8,529 nt of DNA from Haliea sp041583655 (lineage in GTDB: Bacteria > Pseudomonadota > Gammaproteobacteria > Pseudomonadales > Halieaceae): NCBI GenBank assembly GCA_041583655.1, contig JBFHFJ010000131.1, forward strand, positions 1 through 8,529. Reading direction: 5' to 3'. The position numbers and the translations under genes were made by a program. Under the pieces are notes generated by a model, which was not told the origin of the DNA, searched no databases, and worked only from the letters and a program-made list of their open reading frames with translations. Numbering within the stretch: the stretch's first letter is position 1; each line of letters begins with the position of its first letter. Below, piece by piece: positions 1 to 5,789 of the stretch.

Positions 1-372
1 GAGTGCCTGGCGGCGCAGTTGAAATCCGCGGGCACGGCCCTGGGCGCCTCGGTGTTCTACCCCTCAGGCGGCCTGCTGGACACCGGCATCTGGACCACGG
101 ATCGCAACCGGCCTGCGGCGCTGGCGCGGGAGCAGCCAGCGATTCCTGCGCCGACCATCGAGCAGTTCAAGGAAGCCGCGGCCACTGCCGGCTGGGAGCT
201 GCAGTTCCAGGATCTGGACGAGCTGGCCCAGTACTGCCTGCAGGGGGTCCGCGAACAGCGCTTCGTGATCATGATCGGTCTGGACGATGCCGCGCAGACG
301 CTGCAGCAGCGGGCCGAGCGCATTGGTCGTGCCGAGCTGCCCATCGACGAGGCGGAAGTACCGCAGCTTTAA
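1..372 (+). CDS. Short-chain dehydrogenase/reductase (SDR), C-terminal part only
   Basis: The reading frame is open from the first base and ends at TAA (370-372), giving 123 residues, so the N-terminal part lies outside the window. The fragment starts with a helix (ECLAAQL) resembling the one that follows the YxxxK catalytic motif in classical SDR enzymes. It continues with a strand and loop (ASVFYPSGGLLDTGIW) in the place where SDRs have the V-x-PG-x-x-x-T segment near the cofactor. Then comes a DRNRP stretch often seen in SDRs of lipid and alcohol metabolism. Classical SDRs are about 250-300 residues, so slightly less than half is present. The Rossmann glycine motif and the catalytic Ser-Tyr-Lys are outside the window, so substrate and NAD/NADP preference cannot be judged. 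The stop codon overlaps that of the convergent thpR gene. The SDR call is fairly safe; a more exact role is not supported. Confidence 0.75.
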   Translation, partial: ECLAAQLKSAGTALGASVFYPSGGLLDTGIWTTDRNRPAALAREQPAIPAPTIEQFKEAAATAGWELQFQDLDELAQYCLQGVREQRFVIMIGLDDAAQTLQQRAERIGRAELPIDEAEVPQL

Positions 373-890
373 CGCCGCAGTGGCCAGTGCTCCAGTGCCT
401 GGTAGCTGACACCCTGGCGGCCCATGTGTGACTCGAACAGGGTCCAGCGGTCGTACGCCAGGGTGACGCCGGGCGGGACCGTGGGTGCGGGCGGCGGTTC
501 TGTGCAGTGCCGGTACAAGGTAACGTGCGGGGCAAAGGACTTTTTCTCCAGCCTGGCGCCCACCAACCCGCCCAGATGCTGCAGCTTGCGGGCGAGGGCC
601 GCCAGCCCTAGTACCGGTTGTGATGGCCCCGCCCAGTAGATTCCGGGTTTGGGCCAGTAGCCCACCTGGTCCAGCACCACCTCCCCGGACCCCGTGTCCG
701 GTTCCCAGTCATCAACTGCGCGGCACAGTGTGTCAAGTTTCCGGTTGTCCACAGCACCGATGAACGCCAGGGTGATGTGGAAATTGGCCGCGGGCACCGC
801 CCGGCCGGCGGCGGCGCCGTAGCGTTCGCGCCAGTCCGCCAGTGCCCGGCGGCCGTCGGTGTCCAGTTCCAGCCCGAAAAATACGCGCAT
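369..890 (-). CDS. thpR: RNA 2',3'-cyclic 3'-phosphodiesterase ThpR (LigT, 2H phosphoesterase family)
   Basis: This 173-residue protein has the two H-x-T motifs that define the 2H phosphoesterases: H38-I-T40 in NFHITLAFIG and H122-V-T124 in FAPHVTLYR. They are about 84 residues apart, and the total length is typical of bacterial ThpR/LigT. The N-terminus MRVFFGLEL also matches the family. Known members open 2',3'-cyclic phosphates at RNA ends to a 2'-phosphate, and older literature calls them 2'-5' RNA ligases. The enzyme is expected in the cytosol. The frame stays open far upstream into the crotonase gene, but the ATG at 890 is chosen because the family N-terminus starts there and a GAGGG ribosome site lies 8 bases before it. 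The gene starts 11 bases after the crotonase stop, so the two are probably cotranscribed. Its own TAA (369-371) lies inside the end of the facing SDR gene. Confidence in the family is high; the cellular RNA target is unknown. Confidence 0.93.
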   Translation of the reverse strand: MRVFFGLELDTDGRRALADWRERYGAAAGRAVPAANFHITLAFIGAVDNRKLDTLCRAVDDWEPDTGSGEVVLDQVGYWPKPGIYWAGPSQPVLGLAALARKLQHLGGLVGARLEKKSFAPHVTLYRHCTEPPPAPTVPPGVTLAYDRWTLFESHMGRQGVSYQALEHWPLRR

Positions 891-898
891 GCGGATAG

Positions 899-903
899 CC
901 CTC
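899..903 (-). promoter_or_regulatory. Ribosome binding site of thpR, overlapping the crotonase stop codon
   Basis: The - strand reads TGAGGG, where TGA (904-902) is the crotonase stop and GAGGG (903-899) is a good anti-Shine-Dalgarno match 8 bases before the thpR ATG. It fixes the thpR start and suggests that ribosomes finishing the crotonase can help start thpR. Confidence 0.7.
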
Positions 904-1687
904 AGGTATCCCCGAACTCCCCGTGGCGCCCGGCGCCCCCGGCAAACCGGGCAGCGCCGGCCATGGCCTCGGCGAAGATTACCGGGTAGCCCTGCCGGCC
1001 CTCGTTTTGCAGCGCCGCGGCCAGGTCGAGGTCCCACTGCGCGAGCGCTGATGCCCGGTCTGCCCGCAGACATTGCGGCGGGAACCCCGCTATCTCCGCC
1101 GCCAGCGCCTCGGCGGCAGCGCGGGCCGTGCCGTCGGCAACCACGCGATTGGCCAGGCCTATCTGCAGCGCTTCGGCGGCCGGGACTGGGCGCCCGGTGA
1201 GGATCATGTCCAGGGCCCGCCCCTGGCCCACGATTCGCGGCAGGCGCACCGTGCCGCCGTCGATCAGGGGCACCCCCCAACGCCGGCAGAAGACGCCGAA
1301 CACGGCGGACTCCGCGGCCACCCGCAGGTCGCACAGCAGCGCCAGCTCCAATCCACCGGCGACCGCGTAGCCTTCGATCGCGGCAATAACCGGCTTGGAC
1401 ACCTGCATCCGCGTCGGCCCCATGGGGCCGGGACCCAGACCCTCCGGGTCGACCTCGTTGCGCAGCTCCGGATCACCGATGGCGGTGAGGTCGGCACCGG
1501 CACAGAAATTGCCACCGGCGCCGCACAGCACGGCAACTCGCAGGCTGTCATCGCACTCGAAGTTTTCAAAGGCCGCACGCAGGGCCTCTGCGGTGGGGCG
1601 GTCGATGGCATTGCGCTTGTGCGGGCGGTTCAGGGTTATCGTGCAGACCGCACCGGCGGTATCGACGAAGACAGCTTCTGTGCTCAC
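902..1687 (-). CDS. Enoyl-CoA hydratase/isomerase (crotonase) family protein
   Basis: This 261-residue protein has the normal length and motifs of the crotonase fold. The N-terminal strand pair and NRPHKRNAI segment (about 14-28) binds the CoA end. NFCAGADL (60-67) supplies the first oxyanion-hole amide. GYAVAGGLELALLCDLRVA (106-124) contains the second oxyanion hole and E114, matching the first catalytic glutamate of rat mitochondrial enoyl-CoA hydratase (E144). The second glutamate (rat E164) is missing: in FGVFCRRWGVPLIDGGT (130-146) the aligned position is C134, and an aspartate (D143) lies further on. Similar FGxFCRRxGVPLIDGGT proteins are usually annotated simply as crotonase family, so hydration of enoyl-CoA is not assured; isomerase, hydrolase or other CoA-thioester chemistry is possible. 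The start is GTG with an AGGAG site 6 bases upstream. It lies 35 bases after the DUF429 gene and 11 before thpR, suggesting one transcript. Family certain, reaction uncertain. Confidence 0.9.
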   Translation of the reverse strand: MSTEAVFVDTAGAVCTITLNRPHKRNAIDRPTAEALRAAFENFECDDSLRVAVLCGAGGNFCAGADLTAIGDPELRNEVDPEGLGPGPMGPTRMQVSKPVIAAIEGYAVAGGLELALLCDLRVAAESAVFGVFCRRWGVPLIDGGTVRLPRIVGQGRALDMILTGRPVPAAEALQIGLANRVVADGTARAAAEALAAEIAGFPPQCLRADRASALAQWDLDLAAALQNEGRQGYPVIFAEAMAGAARFAGGAGRHGEFGDT

Positions 1688-1693
1688 GGTGAA

Positions 1694-1698
1694 CTCCT
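1694..1698 (-). promoter_or_regulatory. Ribosome binding site deciding the GTG start of the crotonase gene
   Basis: On the - strand AGGAG (1698-1694) sits 6 bases before GTG at 1687. This is a strong site at ideal spacing and supports the non-ATG start. The 35-base gap between the DUF429 stop and this start contains no convincing promoter or terminator. Confidence 0.7.
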
Positions 1699-1722
1699 GA
1701 CAGGGACGGTGGGCTCAGCCTA

Positions 1723-2457
1723 TCATGGCTGGCAGTATGCAATGGTCATCGGCAGGCCCAGGGCGTCGCGCTCGGCATGGGTGGGGAGGCTGCGCCAATA
1801 CTGGGGCAGAGAGGCCGTCAGCGCGCAGGCGACGGCATCCACGATGTCGTCACGGGCCACCTGGGAGCGGGGGTAGCGGGCGAGGGACGCCGCCACGAAA
1901 TCCCCGGCCGTGGGCAGGTGACGTTCAAGCACCATCAGGCGTTCGGTGAAGCCGGCCTCGGTCTTCTTGTTGTGCTGCATCGGCCTGCCGCCAGAAAGCC
2001 CGCAAAAGCACAGCTCAGGGTGGGTCTCGCGCAGTATCTGCCGGGCCTTCGCATCTGCCCGCAGCACATTGTCCACCTCGCGGATCCTGGGGCAGATATT
2101 CCAGGTCTGCTTGCTGAGGCCCTTGCCGGACAGCTCGCGGCTGAGCAGGTTGGCCTGCGCATAGCTGTGCTCGGAAAGCACGGGCCTGAGCGGAGCGCTG
2201 AAGACGCTGGAGGCGCGTTGGCCAAGCAGGCGCCTCGCCTCGGTGTCGCAGCGCCGGCCATCCGGGCCGGATTCCGGCAAGCCAATGGGAATATCGATGA
2301 ACACCTGCTCAGCCGCGCCGGCCTCGGCCACAATGGAGCTGATATGGGGGGCCACGCCGCCAGAGAGCTCACCGCCGGCCAGGCAGACATGGAACCAGCC
2401 GCCTTTGCAGCCATCCACGCCGAAGTGGCGGGTGTGTGGGAGTGTGTCAGCGGTCAC
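1723..2457 (-). CDS. DUF429 domain protein, predicted RNase H-like fold
   Basis: This 244-residue protein carries the conserved blocks of the DUF429 family in order: HFGVDGCKGGW (11-21), VFIDIPIGL (52-60), RRCDTEARRLLGQRASSVFSAPLRPV (68-93), HPELCF (146-151) and ARDDIVDAVACALTA (201-215). Acidic residues D15, D55, E148 and D204/D207 are placed as expected for a metal-binding centre of an RNase H-like fold, and the family has been described as a predicted nuclease on that basis. No biochemical role is established, so nuclease activity is a prediction only. It has no signal peptide or membrane segment and should be cytosolic. The start is the GTG at 2457: an in-frame TGA lies 12 bases upstream and no better start precedes the GVDGCKGGW block. 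The ribosome site is weak. It is 113 bases downstream of the siderophore receptor gene, beyond a hairpin, and 35 bases upstream of the crotonase gene, so it probably heads that transcript. No clear -35/-10 pair is visible. Confidence 0.85.
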   Translation of the reverse strand: MTADTLPHTRHFGVDGCKGGWFHVCLAGGELSGGVAPHISSIVAEAGAAEQVFIDIPIGLPESGPDGRRCDTEARRLLGQRASSVFSAPLRPVLSEHSYAQANLLSRELSGKGLSKQTWNICPRIREVDNVLRADAKARQILRETHPELCFCGLSGGRPMQHNKKTEAGFTERLMVLERHLPTAGDFVAASLARYPRSQVARDDIVDAVACALTASLPQYWRSLPTHAERDALGLPMTIAYCQP

Positions 2458-2535
2458 TTGTTGTGGTCATGGCCCACGCCCTTTCCCTGCGCGAGACAAT
2501 CAGCCAGCGAGCGGGACCCGAGATGGCGCAGGGTC

Positions 2536-2558
2536 CGGGGCCCGGATGCCGGGCCCCG
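2536..2558 (-). terminator. Perfect GC-rich hairpin after the siderophore receptor gene, possible terminator without U tract
   Basis: The arms CGGGGCCCGG (2536-2545) and CCGGGCCCCG (2549-2558) are exact inverted repeats around the 3-base loop ATG. On the - strand the stem begins 12 bases after the TAG stop (2573-2571) of the receptor gene. It is placed where a terminator would be, and every stem pair is G-C. Neither strand has a run of T after the stem, so it does not fit a canonical intrinsic terminator. It may instead block 3' exonucleases, pause polymerase or help Rho-dependent termination. The rest of the 113-base gap (2458-2570) shows nothing else clear. Confidence 0.45.
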
Positions 2559-2570
2559 CGTGTGCCGCGG

Positions 2571-4712
2571 CTACAGTTGGTAGTGGATGGTAACGCTGGC
2601 GTTGAGGGGTTCGCCAACCGTGATGTTGTCGTCACTGTGGGCGGCCGGGAAGTAGTCACGGTCAAACAGGTTCTCCACGTTGAGCTGGACGCTCAGGCGA
2701 TTGTCGTGGCGATAATACAGGGCCGCGTCGACTCGCGTGAAGTCAGGCAGCTCGACCTCGTTGCTCAGGGTGGTGAACTGCTCGGCCTGGTGGATCACGC
2801 CAAGGCCCGCGCTCCAGCGGTCAGTGAGCGCGAACCGGTTCCACAGGGTGAACATGTGCTCCGGGAGCTGGGCGAGCTCGCGGTTCTGCTCGCTGTCGCC
2901 AACGAAGCGCCCCATCTCCTCGCCGTCCAGATGGCTGTAGCCCGCACTGATCGACCAGTAGTCGGTCAGGTTGCCCACGACCTCAAGTTCGAAGCCGGTT
3001 GTTTCCGTCCCGGTGAGCACGGAGCGCTCTGGGTTGGTGGGGTCGACCGCCGTGCCGTTCTCACGCACGACCTCAAAGGCCGCCGCCGAGACGCTCAGTT
3101 GATCACTCAAATTCCATTTGAAGCCCACTTCCTTGTTCTCGAATTCCTCCGGGTCGAGGGCCGCGGATGTCAAAGAAAGGGACAGGAACTGATCGCCGGA
3201 GCGCGGCAGGAAAGATTTGCTGTAGCTGGCGTAGATGGACATGTCGTCGCGCGGCTTGAAGATCAGGCCCAGTCTCGGGGAGAACTCCGAGTCCGAGCTG
3301 TCGAGGAAGCCATTGTTGCCGTCCTGGTCGCCGTTGGCGATCTCAACCGCATCGGTGACATCGATGTCGAACTGGTCGTAGCGCAGCCCGCCGACTAGGA
3401 TCCAGTGTTCGGAGAGCTGGAACTCGTCCTGCAGGAAGACGGAGGTGAACTTGACCTCGGAGGAGGTGTCCCGCACTGGTGCTGTGAAGCCGAAGGCGGG
3501 GATCTGCAGCGGATCGGAGAACCCGAAGGTGATCTCATCGTCATTGCTTGCGGCGAACAGGGTGTCCAGGCGCGAGTTGTCCGTGTTCTGGATGCCGTAT
3601 TCCGCCCCGAGCAGGAGCGTGTGGGAGAAGGGGCCCGTGTCGAACTGGCCCACGGCGTTGAGCTGGACCAGGCTGTTCTCACGCTGTGTGGTGTCGCGAT
3701 AGCCGTCCAGGCTCACTGTGCCCGCCGCAGGGTCGAAGTCCACGGGGTACAGGTTCTGGTAGAACTTGTCGTAGTCGGCGTATTGCAGCGTTCCGTTCAC
3801 GGTCCAGTTCGCCGACAGGGCGCGTTCTCCACGCAGCCGCGCGATGTGGCCTTGCAGCGTGGTGCGGTTGAGGTCCGGATCGCCGAAGAAGGTATCCCGG
3901 AAGCCTCGCAGGGGGCGTCCATCAAGTGATGGTACGCCGCGATCCACGACCCGGTCGTCGTCAATGAATTCGTAGGAGGCGTTGATCACGGTGCCGTCGT
4001 CCGCCACGAAGGTCCAGGTCGGGTTCACGGCAACGCGGTCGCCGTCCTTGAAGTCGCGATGGCTGTCGATCCTGTCGATAACGGCGTTCAGGCGCAGGGC
4101 CTGGTTGTCTCCCAGCGCCGTGTTGCCGTCGATACTGAAGCCGCCCGCGCCGAAGGTGTTCGCATTCGCTGAGAGGCTGGCGAAGTCGTTGCCTGGCTCG
4201 GCAACTTTGGTTACCCGGTTGACGACGCCGCCGCCGCCCCCGCGCCCGAACAGGAGTGCGTTGGCGCCGCGCAGGACCTCGACGCGTTCCAGGTTATACA
4301 GGGGACGAAAGTACTGCACGTCATCGCGCAGGCCGTCGATGAAGAAATCCGCTGTCGTGTTCTGGCCGCGGATGGTGATCTGGTCGCGATGGTCCTCGCC
4401 CTGGCCGATGCTCACGCCCGGTGTGTACTGCATGACCTCCGCCAGACTGGTCAGGGCCCGCTCGCTGATCTGCTCGGCAGTCGTGATCGACACAGACTGG
4501 GGTACGTCCAGCAGCAGGGTCGGGGTCTTGACGCCTTCGGCCACGGCCTGGCCGAAGTAGGCGCCGCGGACGACGACGTGCTCGATCCGGCCATCCTTCG
4601 CGGCGTTTTCCTCTGCCTCCGCAGGGGACTGCTGTGCGAAAGCGAGGGGGGAGAGGGTCAAGGCAGAGCTGAGGGAGAGCGCCAGCGCGGGGCGCAGTGC
4701 GGTGTCATTCAT
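2571..4712 (-). CDS. TonB-dependent siderophore receptor, catecholate-type (Fiu-like)
   Basis: This 713-residue outer-membrane receptor should import a ferric siderophore using TonB-ExbB-ExbD energy. The N-terminus is a Sec signal peptide with likely cleavage after A26 (AFA-QQS). A TonB-box-like stretch EHVVVRG (44-50) follows. The plug domain (about 60-175) has its usual landmarks: DVPQSVSI, LAEVMQYTPGV, ITIRG, FFIDGLRDD, and LERVEVLRGANALLFGRGGGGGVVNRVTK. The rest is the beta-barrel, with GLRYDQFDI, SPRLGLIFKP, SIYASYSKSF and, near the end, NLFDRDYFPAAHSDDNITVGEP, a pattern seen in catecholate receptors. The length fits a complete gene. The C-terminus ends YQL, so the last residue is Leu rather than the usual aromatic. 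The ATG at 4712 is chosen because the signal peptide begins there; the ribosome site is weak. The upstream region carries Fur-like sites, which suggests iron repression. The catecholate ligand is inferred from sequence style and could be wrong; the receptor class is not in doubt. Confidence 0.93.
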   Translation of the reverse strand: MNDTALRPALALSLSSALTLSPLAFAQQSPAEAEENAAKDGRIEHVVVRGAYFGQAVAEGVKTPTLLLDVPQSVSITTAEQISERALTSLAEVMQYTPGVSIGQGEDHRDQITIRGQNTTADFFIDGLRDDVQYFRPLYNLERVEVLRGANALLFGRGGGGGVVNRVTKVAEPGNDFASLSANANTFGAGGFSIDGNTALGDNQALRLNAVIDRIDSHRDFKDGDRVAVNPTWTFVADDGTVINASYEFIDDDRVVDRGVPSLDGRPLRGFRDTFFGDPDLNRTTLQGHIARLRGERALSANWTVNGTLQYADYDKFYQNLYPVDFDPAAGTVSLDGYRDTTQRENSLVQLNAVGQFDTGPFSHTLLLGAEYGIQNTDNSRLDTLFAASNDDEITFGFSDPLQIPAFGFTAPVRDTSSEVKFTSVFLQDEFQLSEHWILVGGLRYDQFDIDVTDAVEIANGDQDGNNGFLDSSDSEFSPRLGLIFKPRDDMSIYASYSKSFLPRSGDQFLSLSLTSAALDPEEFENKEVGFKWNLSDQLSVSAAAFEVVRENGTAVDPTNPERSVLTGTETTGFELEVVGNLTDYWSISAGYSHLDGEEMGRFVGDSEQNRELAQLPEHMFTLWNRFALTDRWSAGLGVIHQAEQFTTLSNEVELPDFTRVDAALYYRHDNRLSVQLNVENLFDRDYFPAAHSDDNITVGEPLNASVTIHYQL

Positions 4713-4744
4713 AAGCGGATACCTGTTCAGGACGTTTGCCGCGC

Positions 4745-4774
4745 ATCTTACATACGAATGAGAATGAATTGCAA
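4745..4774 (-). promoter_or_regulatory. Candidate sigma-70 promoter of the siderophore receptor gene
   Basis: On the - strand TTGCAA (4774-4769, 4 of 6 matches to TTGACA) and TAAGAT (4750-4745, 4 of 6 matches to TATAAT) are 18 bases apart, upstream of the ATG at 4712. The match is moderate, but the position and its overlap with a Fur-like site make it the best candidate in the gap 4713-4824. Confidence 0.45.
4759..4773. promoter_or_regulatory. Fur-like box 1, overlapping the candidate promoter
   Basis: TGAGAATGAATTGCA matches the 7-1-7 Fur consensus TGATAATNATTATCA at 10 of 14 defined positions; the left half is 6 of 7. It lies between the candidate -35 and -10 of the receptor gene, where bound Fur would block polymerase. 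Confidence 0.5.
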
Positions 4775-4781
4775 CACCGGG

Positions 4782-4796
4782 TGAGAATTAATCTCA
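4782..4796. promoter_or_regulatory. Fur-like box 2, upstream of the candidate promoter
   Basis: TGAGAATTAATCTCA is a near-perfect palindrome and matches the 7-1-7 Fur consensus at 11 of 14 defined positions. Its centre is 23 bases from that of box 1, about two helix turns, so both dimers could sit on the same face of the DNA. An AT-rich palindrome like this stands out in GC-rich sequence. Confidence 0.6.
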
Positions 4797-4824
4797 TTGA
4801 TGCCTTGTGTCAGCCTGTCTGCGG

Positions 4825-5730
4825 CTACCCCGCCAGCAACCAGTACAACAGGGGCAGACTGGCGAAGGACAGCACCAGTCCAAGCCCAACCGCGCCCGCC
4901 ACCAGCCGCGGTGCCAGCCCCGCGGCAATGGCTATGGCGCCGGCGGAAATCATCGACGGCATGCCGGCCTGGAAGACGGCGACCTGCGTCGCCAGGCCCT
5001 GCTGGCCGGCTGCCAGCCAGAGCAGCCAGGCACAGGCGGGCATCAGCAGCAGCTTGGTTCCCAGGGCGAAGGTCAGCGGCAACAGCTCGCGGCGCTGGAA
5101 GCGCACGGTGATCTGCAGTCCCACCGCGACCATCACCACCGGTATCAGGGTGGCGGCCAGCATGGCAATCAGCTGGTTCACCAGTGGCGGCAGCTGCACT
5201 CCGCGCAGCAGCAGTCCTGCGAGCAGGGCGATAAACGGGGGGAAGGTGAAAATACGCGCGAGAACGGCCGCAGCCGTCGGCCTTCGCATGCCCGGACCGT
5301 ACAGCGCGGCAACGATCGGCGCATAGGCTGCCAGCGCGATAAAGGAGCCCAGCTGGTCATACACCACGGCGTAAGGCATGGCCTCCTGGCCGAAGAAGGA
5401 CTGCACCAGGGGGAAGCCGAGATACGAGGTGTTACCCAGCGGCAGTATGATCAGGAGTGCCCCGGTAATCTCCCGCGACCAGTGCAGCAGGCGGGACAGC
5501 ACGAGCACCAGGGCAATGACCAGCAGCATCAGCAGCCAGGGCGTGAGGGCCGGAATCAACAGGGCGCTGGAGATATTCAGCAGCGGCAGGTTGGCGAGAA
5601 TAACCGCCGGCAGGGCGACATTGAGCGCGTAGCCGTTGAGGGCGATACCGCCGTCGGCGGGCATACCCGGCGCGCGGCGCAGGAGAAGGCCGATGCCCAG
5701 GCAGGCCAGTATCAGGTAGAAGTTGTCCAT
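4825..5730 (-). CDS. AEC family transporter (auxin efflux carrier-like permease)
   Basis: This 301-residue inner-membrane protein is almost entirely hydrophobic and can be divided into about ten membrane segments in two halves, as in the AEC family. Family features include NVALPAVILANLPLL in the second segment (37-51), and the conserved PLGNTSYLGFPLVQSFFG block (97-114) with N100, the broken-helix motif of the first half. The second half ends with FQAGMPSMISAGAIAIAAGL (253-272), matching the corresponding motif. A short charged loop near 146-152 separates the halves. Bacterial members move organic acids such as malate or malonate, but substrate cannot be read from sequence. The ATG at 5730 is the first good start after the in-frame TGA of the alcohol dehydrogenase gene; the ribosome site is poor. 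It follows that gene by 45 bases and may share its transcript, which would suggest transport of a substrate or product of that pathway. Confidence 0.88.
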   Translation of the reverse strand: MDNFYLILACLGIGLLLRRAPGMPADGGIALNGYALNVALPAVILANLPLLNISSALLIPALTPWLLMLLVIALVLVLSRLLHWSREITGALLIILPLGNTSYLGFPLVQSFFGQEAMPYAVVYDQLGSFIALAAYAPIVAALYGPGMRRPTAAAVLARIFTFPPFIALLAGLLLRGVQLPPLVNQLIAMLAATLIPVVMVAVGLQITVRFQRRELLPLTFALGTKLLLMPACAWLLWLAAGQQGLATQVAVFQAGMPSMISAGAIAIAAGLAPRLVAGAVGLGLVLSFASLPLLYWLLAG

Positions 5731-5760
5731 TCCGGGGCGGTCAGCAGGCGAAAACTGCGT

Positions 5761-5789
5761 GTTATACAGGATCGATCAGGACATGACGA
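5761..5789 (-). promoter_or_regulatory. Weak candidate promoter for the AEC transporter gene
   Basis: On the - strand TCGTCA (5789-5784, 4 of 6 to the -35 consensus) and TATAAC (5766-5761, 5 of 6 to the -10 consensus) are 17 bases apart. They overlap the end of the alcohol dehydrogenase gene, about 30 bases before the AEC start. It could give separate expression of the permease, but such pairs also arise by chance. Confidence 0.25.

Noticed and set aside
891..1334. N-terminal extension of thpR into the crotonase gene, giving a 321-residue protein
   Set aside because: The extension is an out-of-frame reading of the crotonase gene, while the family N-terminus and a ribosome site both point to the ATG at 890.
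1073..2583. Two overlapping + strand reading frames of about 267 codons each opposite the crotonase and DUF429 genes
   Set aside because: Both - strand genes have conserved motifs in the right order; the antisense frames have none.
2436..3398. + strand reading frame of 320 codons opposite the siderophore receptor
   Set aside because: It is antisense to a well-supported TonB-dependent receptor, shows no domain I recognise, and long open antisense frames are common at this GC content.
4225..4255. GC-rich run encoding five glycines in the receptor plug, considered as a simple repeat or slippage site
   Set aside because: Glycine-rich GRGxxGGVVN is the normal plug motif in this receptor family, and the frame is intact on both sides.
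4797..4824. Possible terminator after the AEC permease gene
   Set aside because: Only a 4-bp stem could be drawn near its stop codon and there is no T run; too weak to call.
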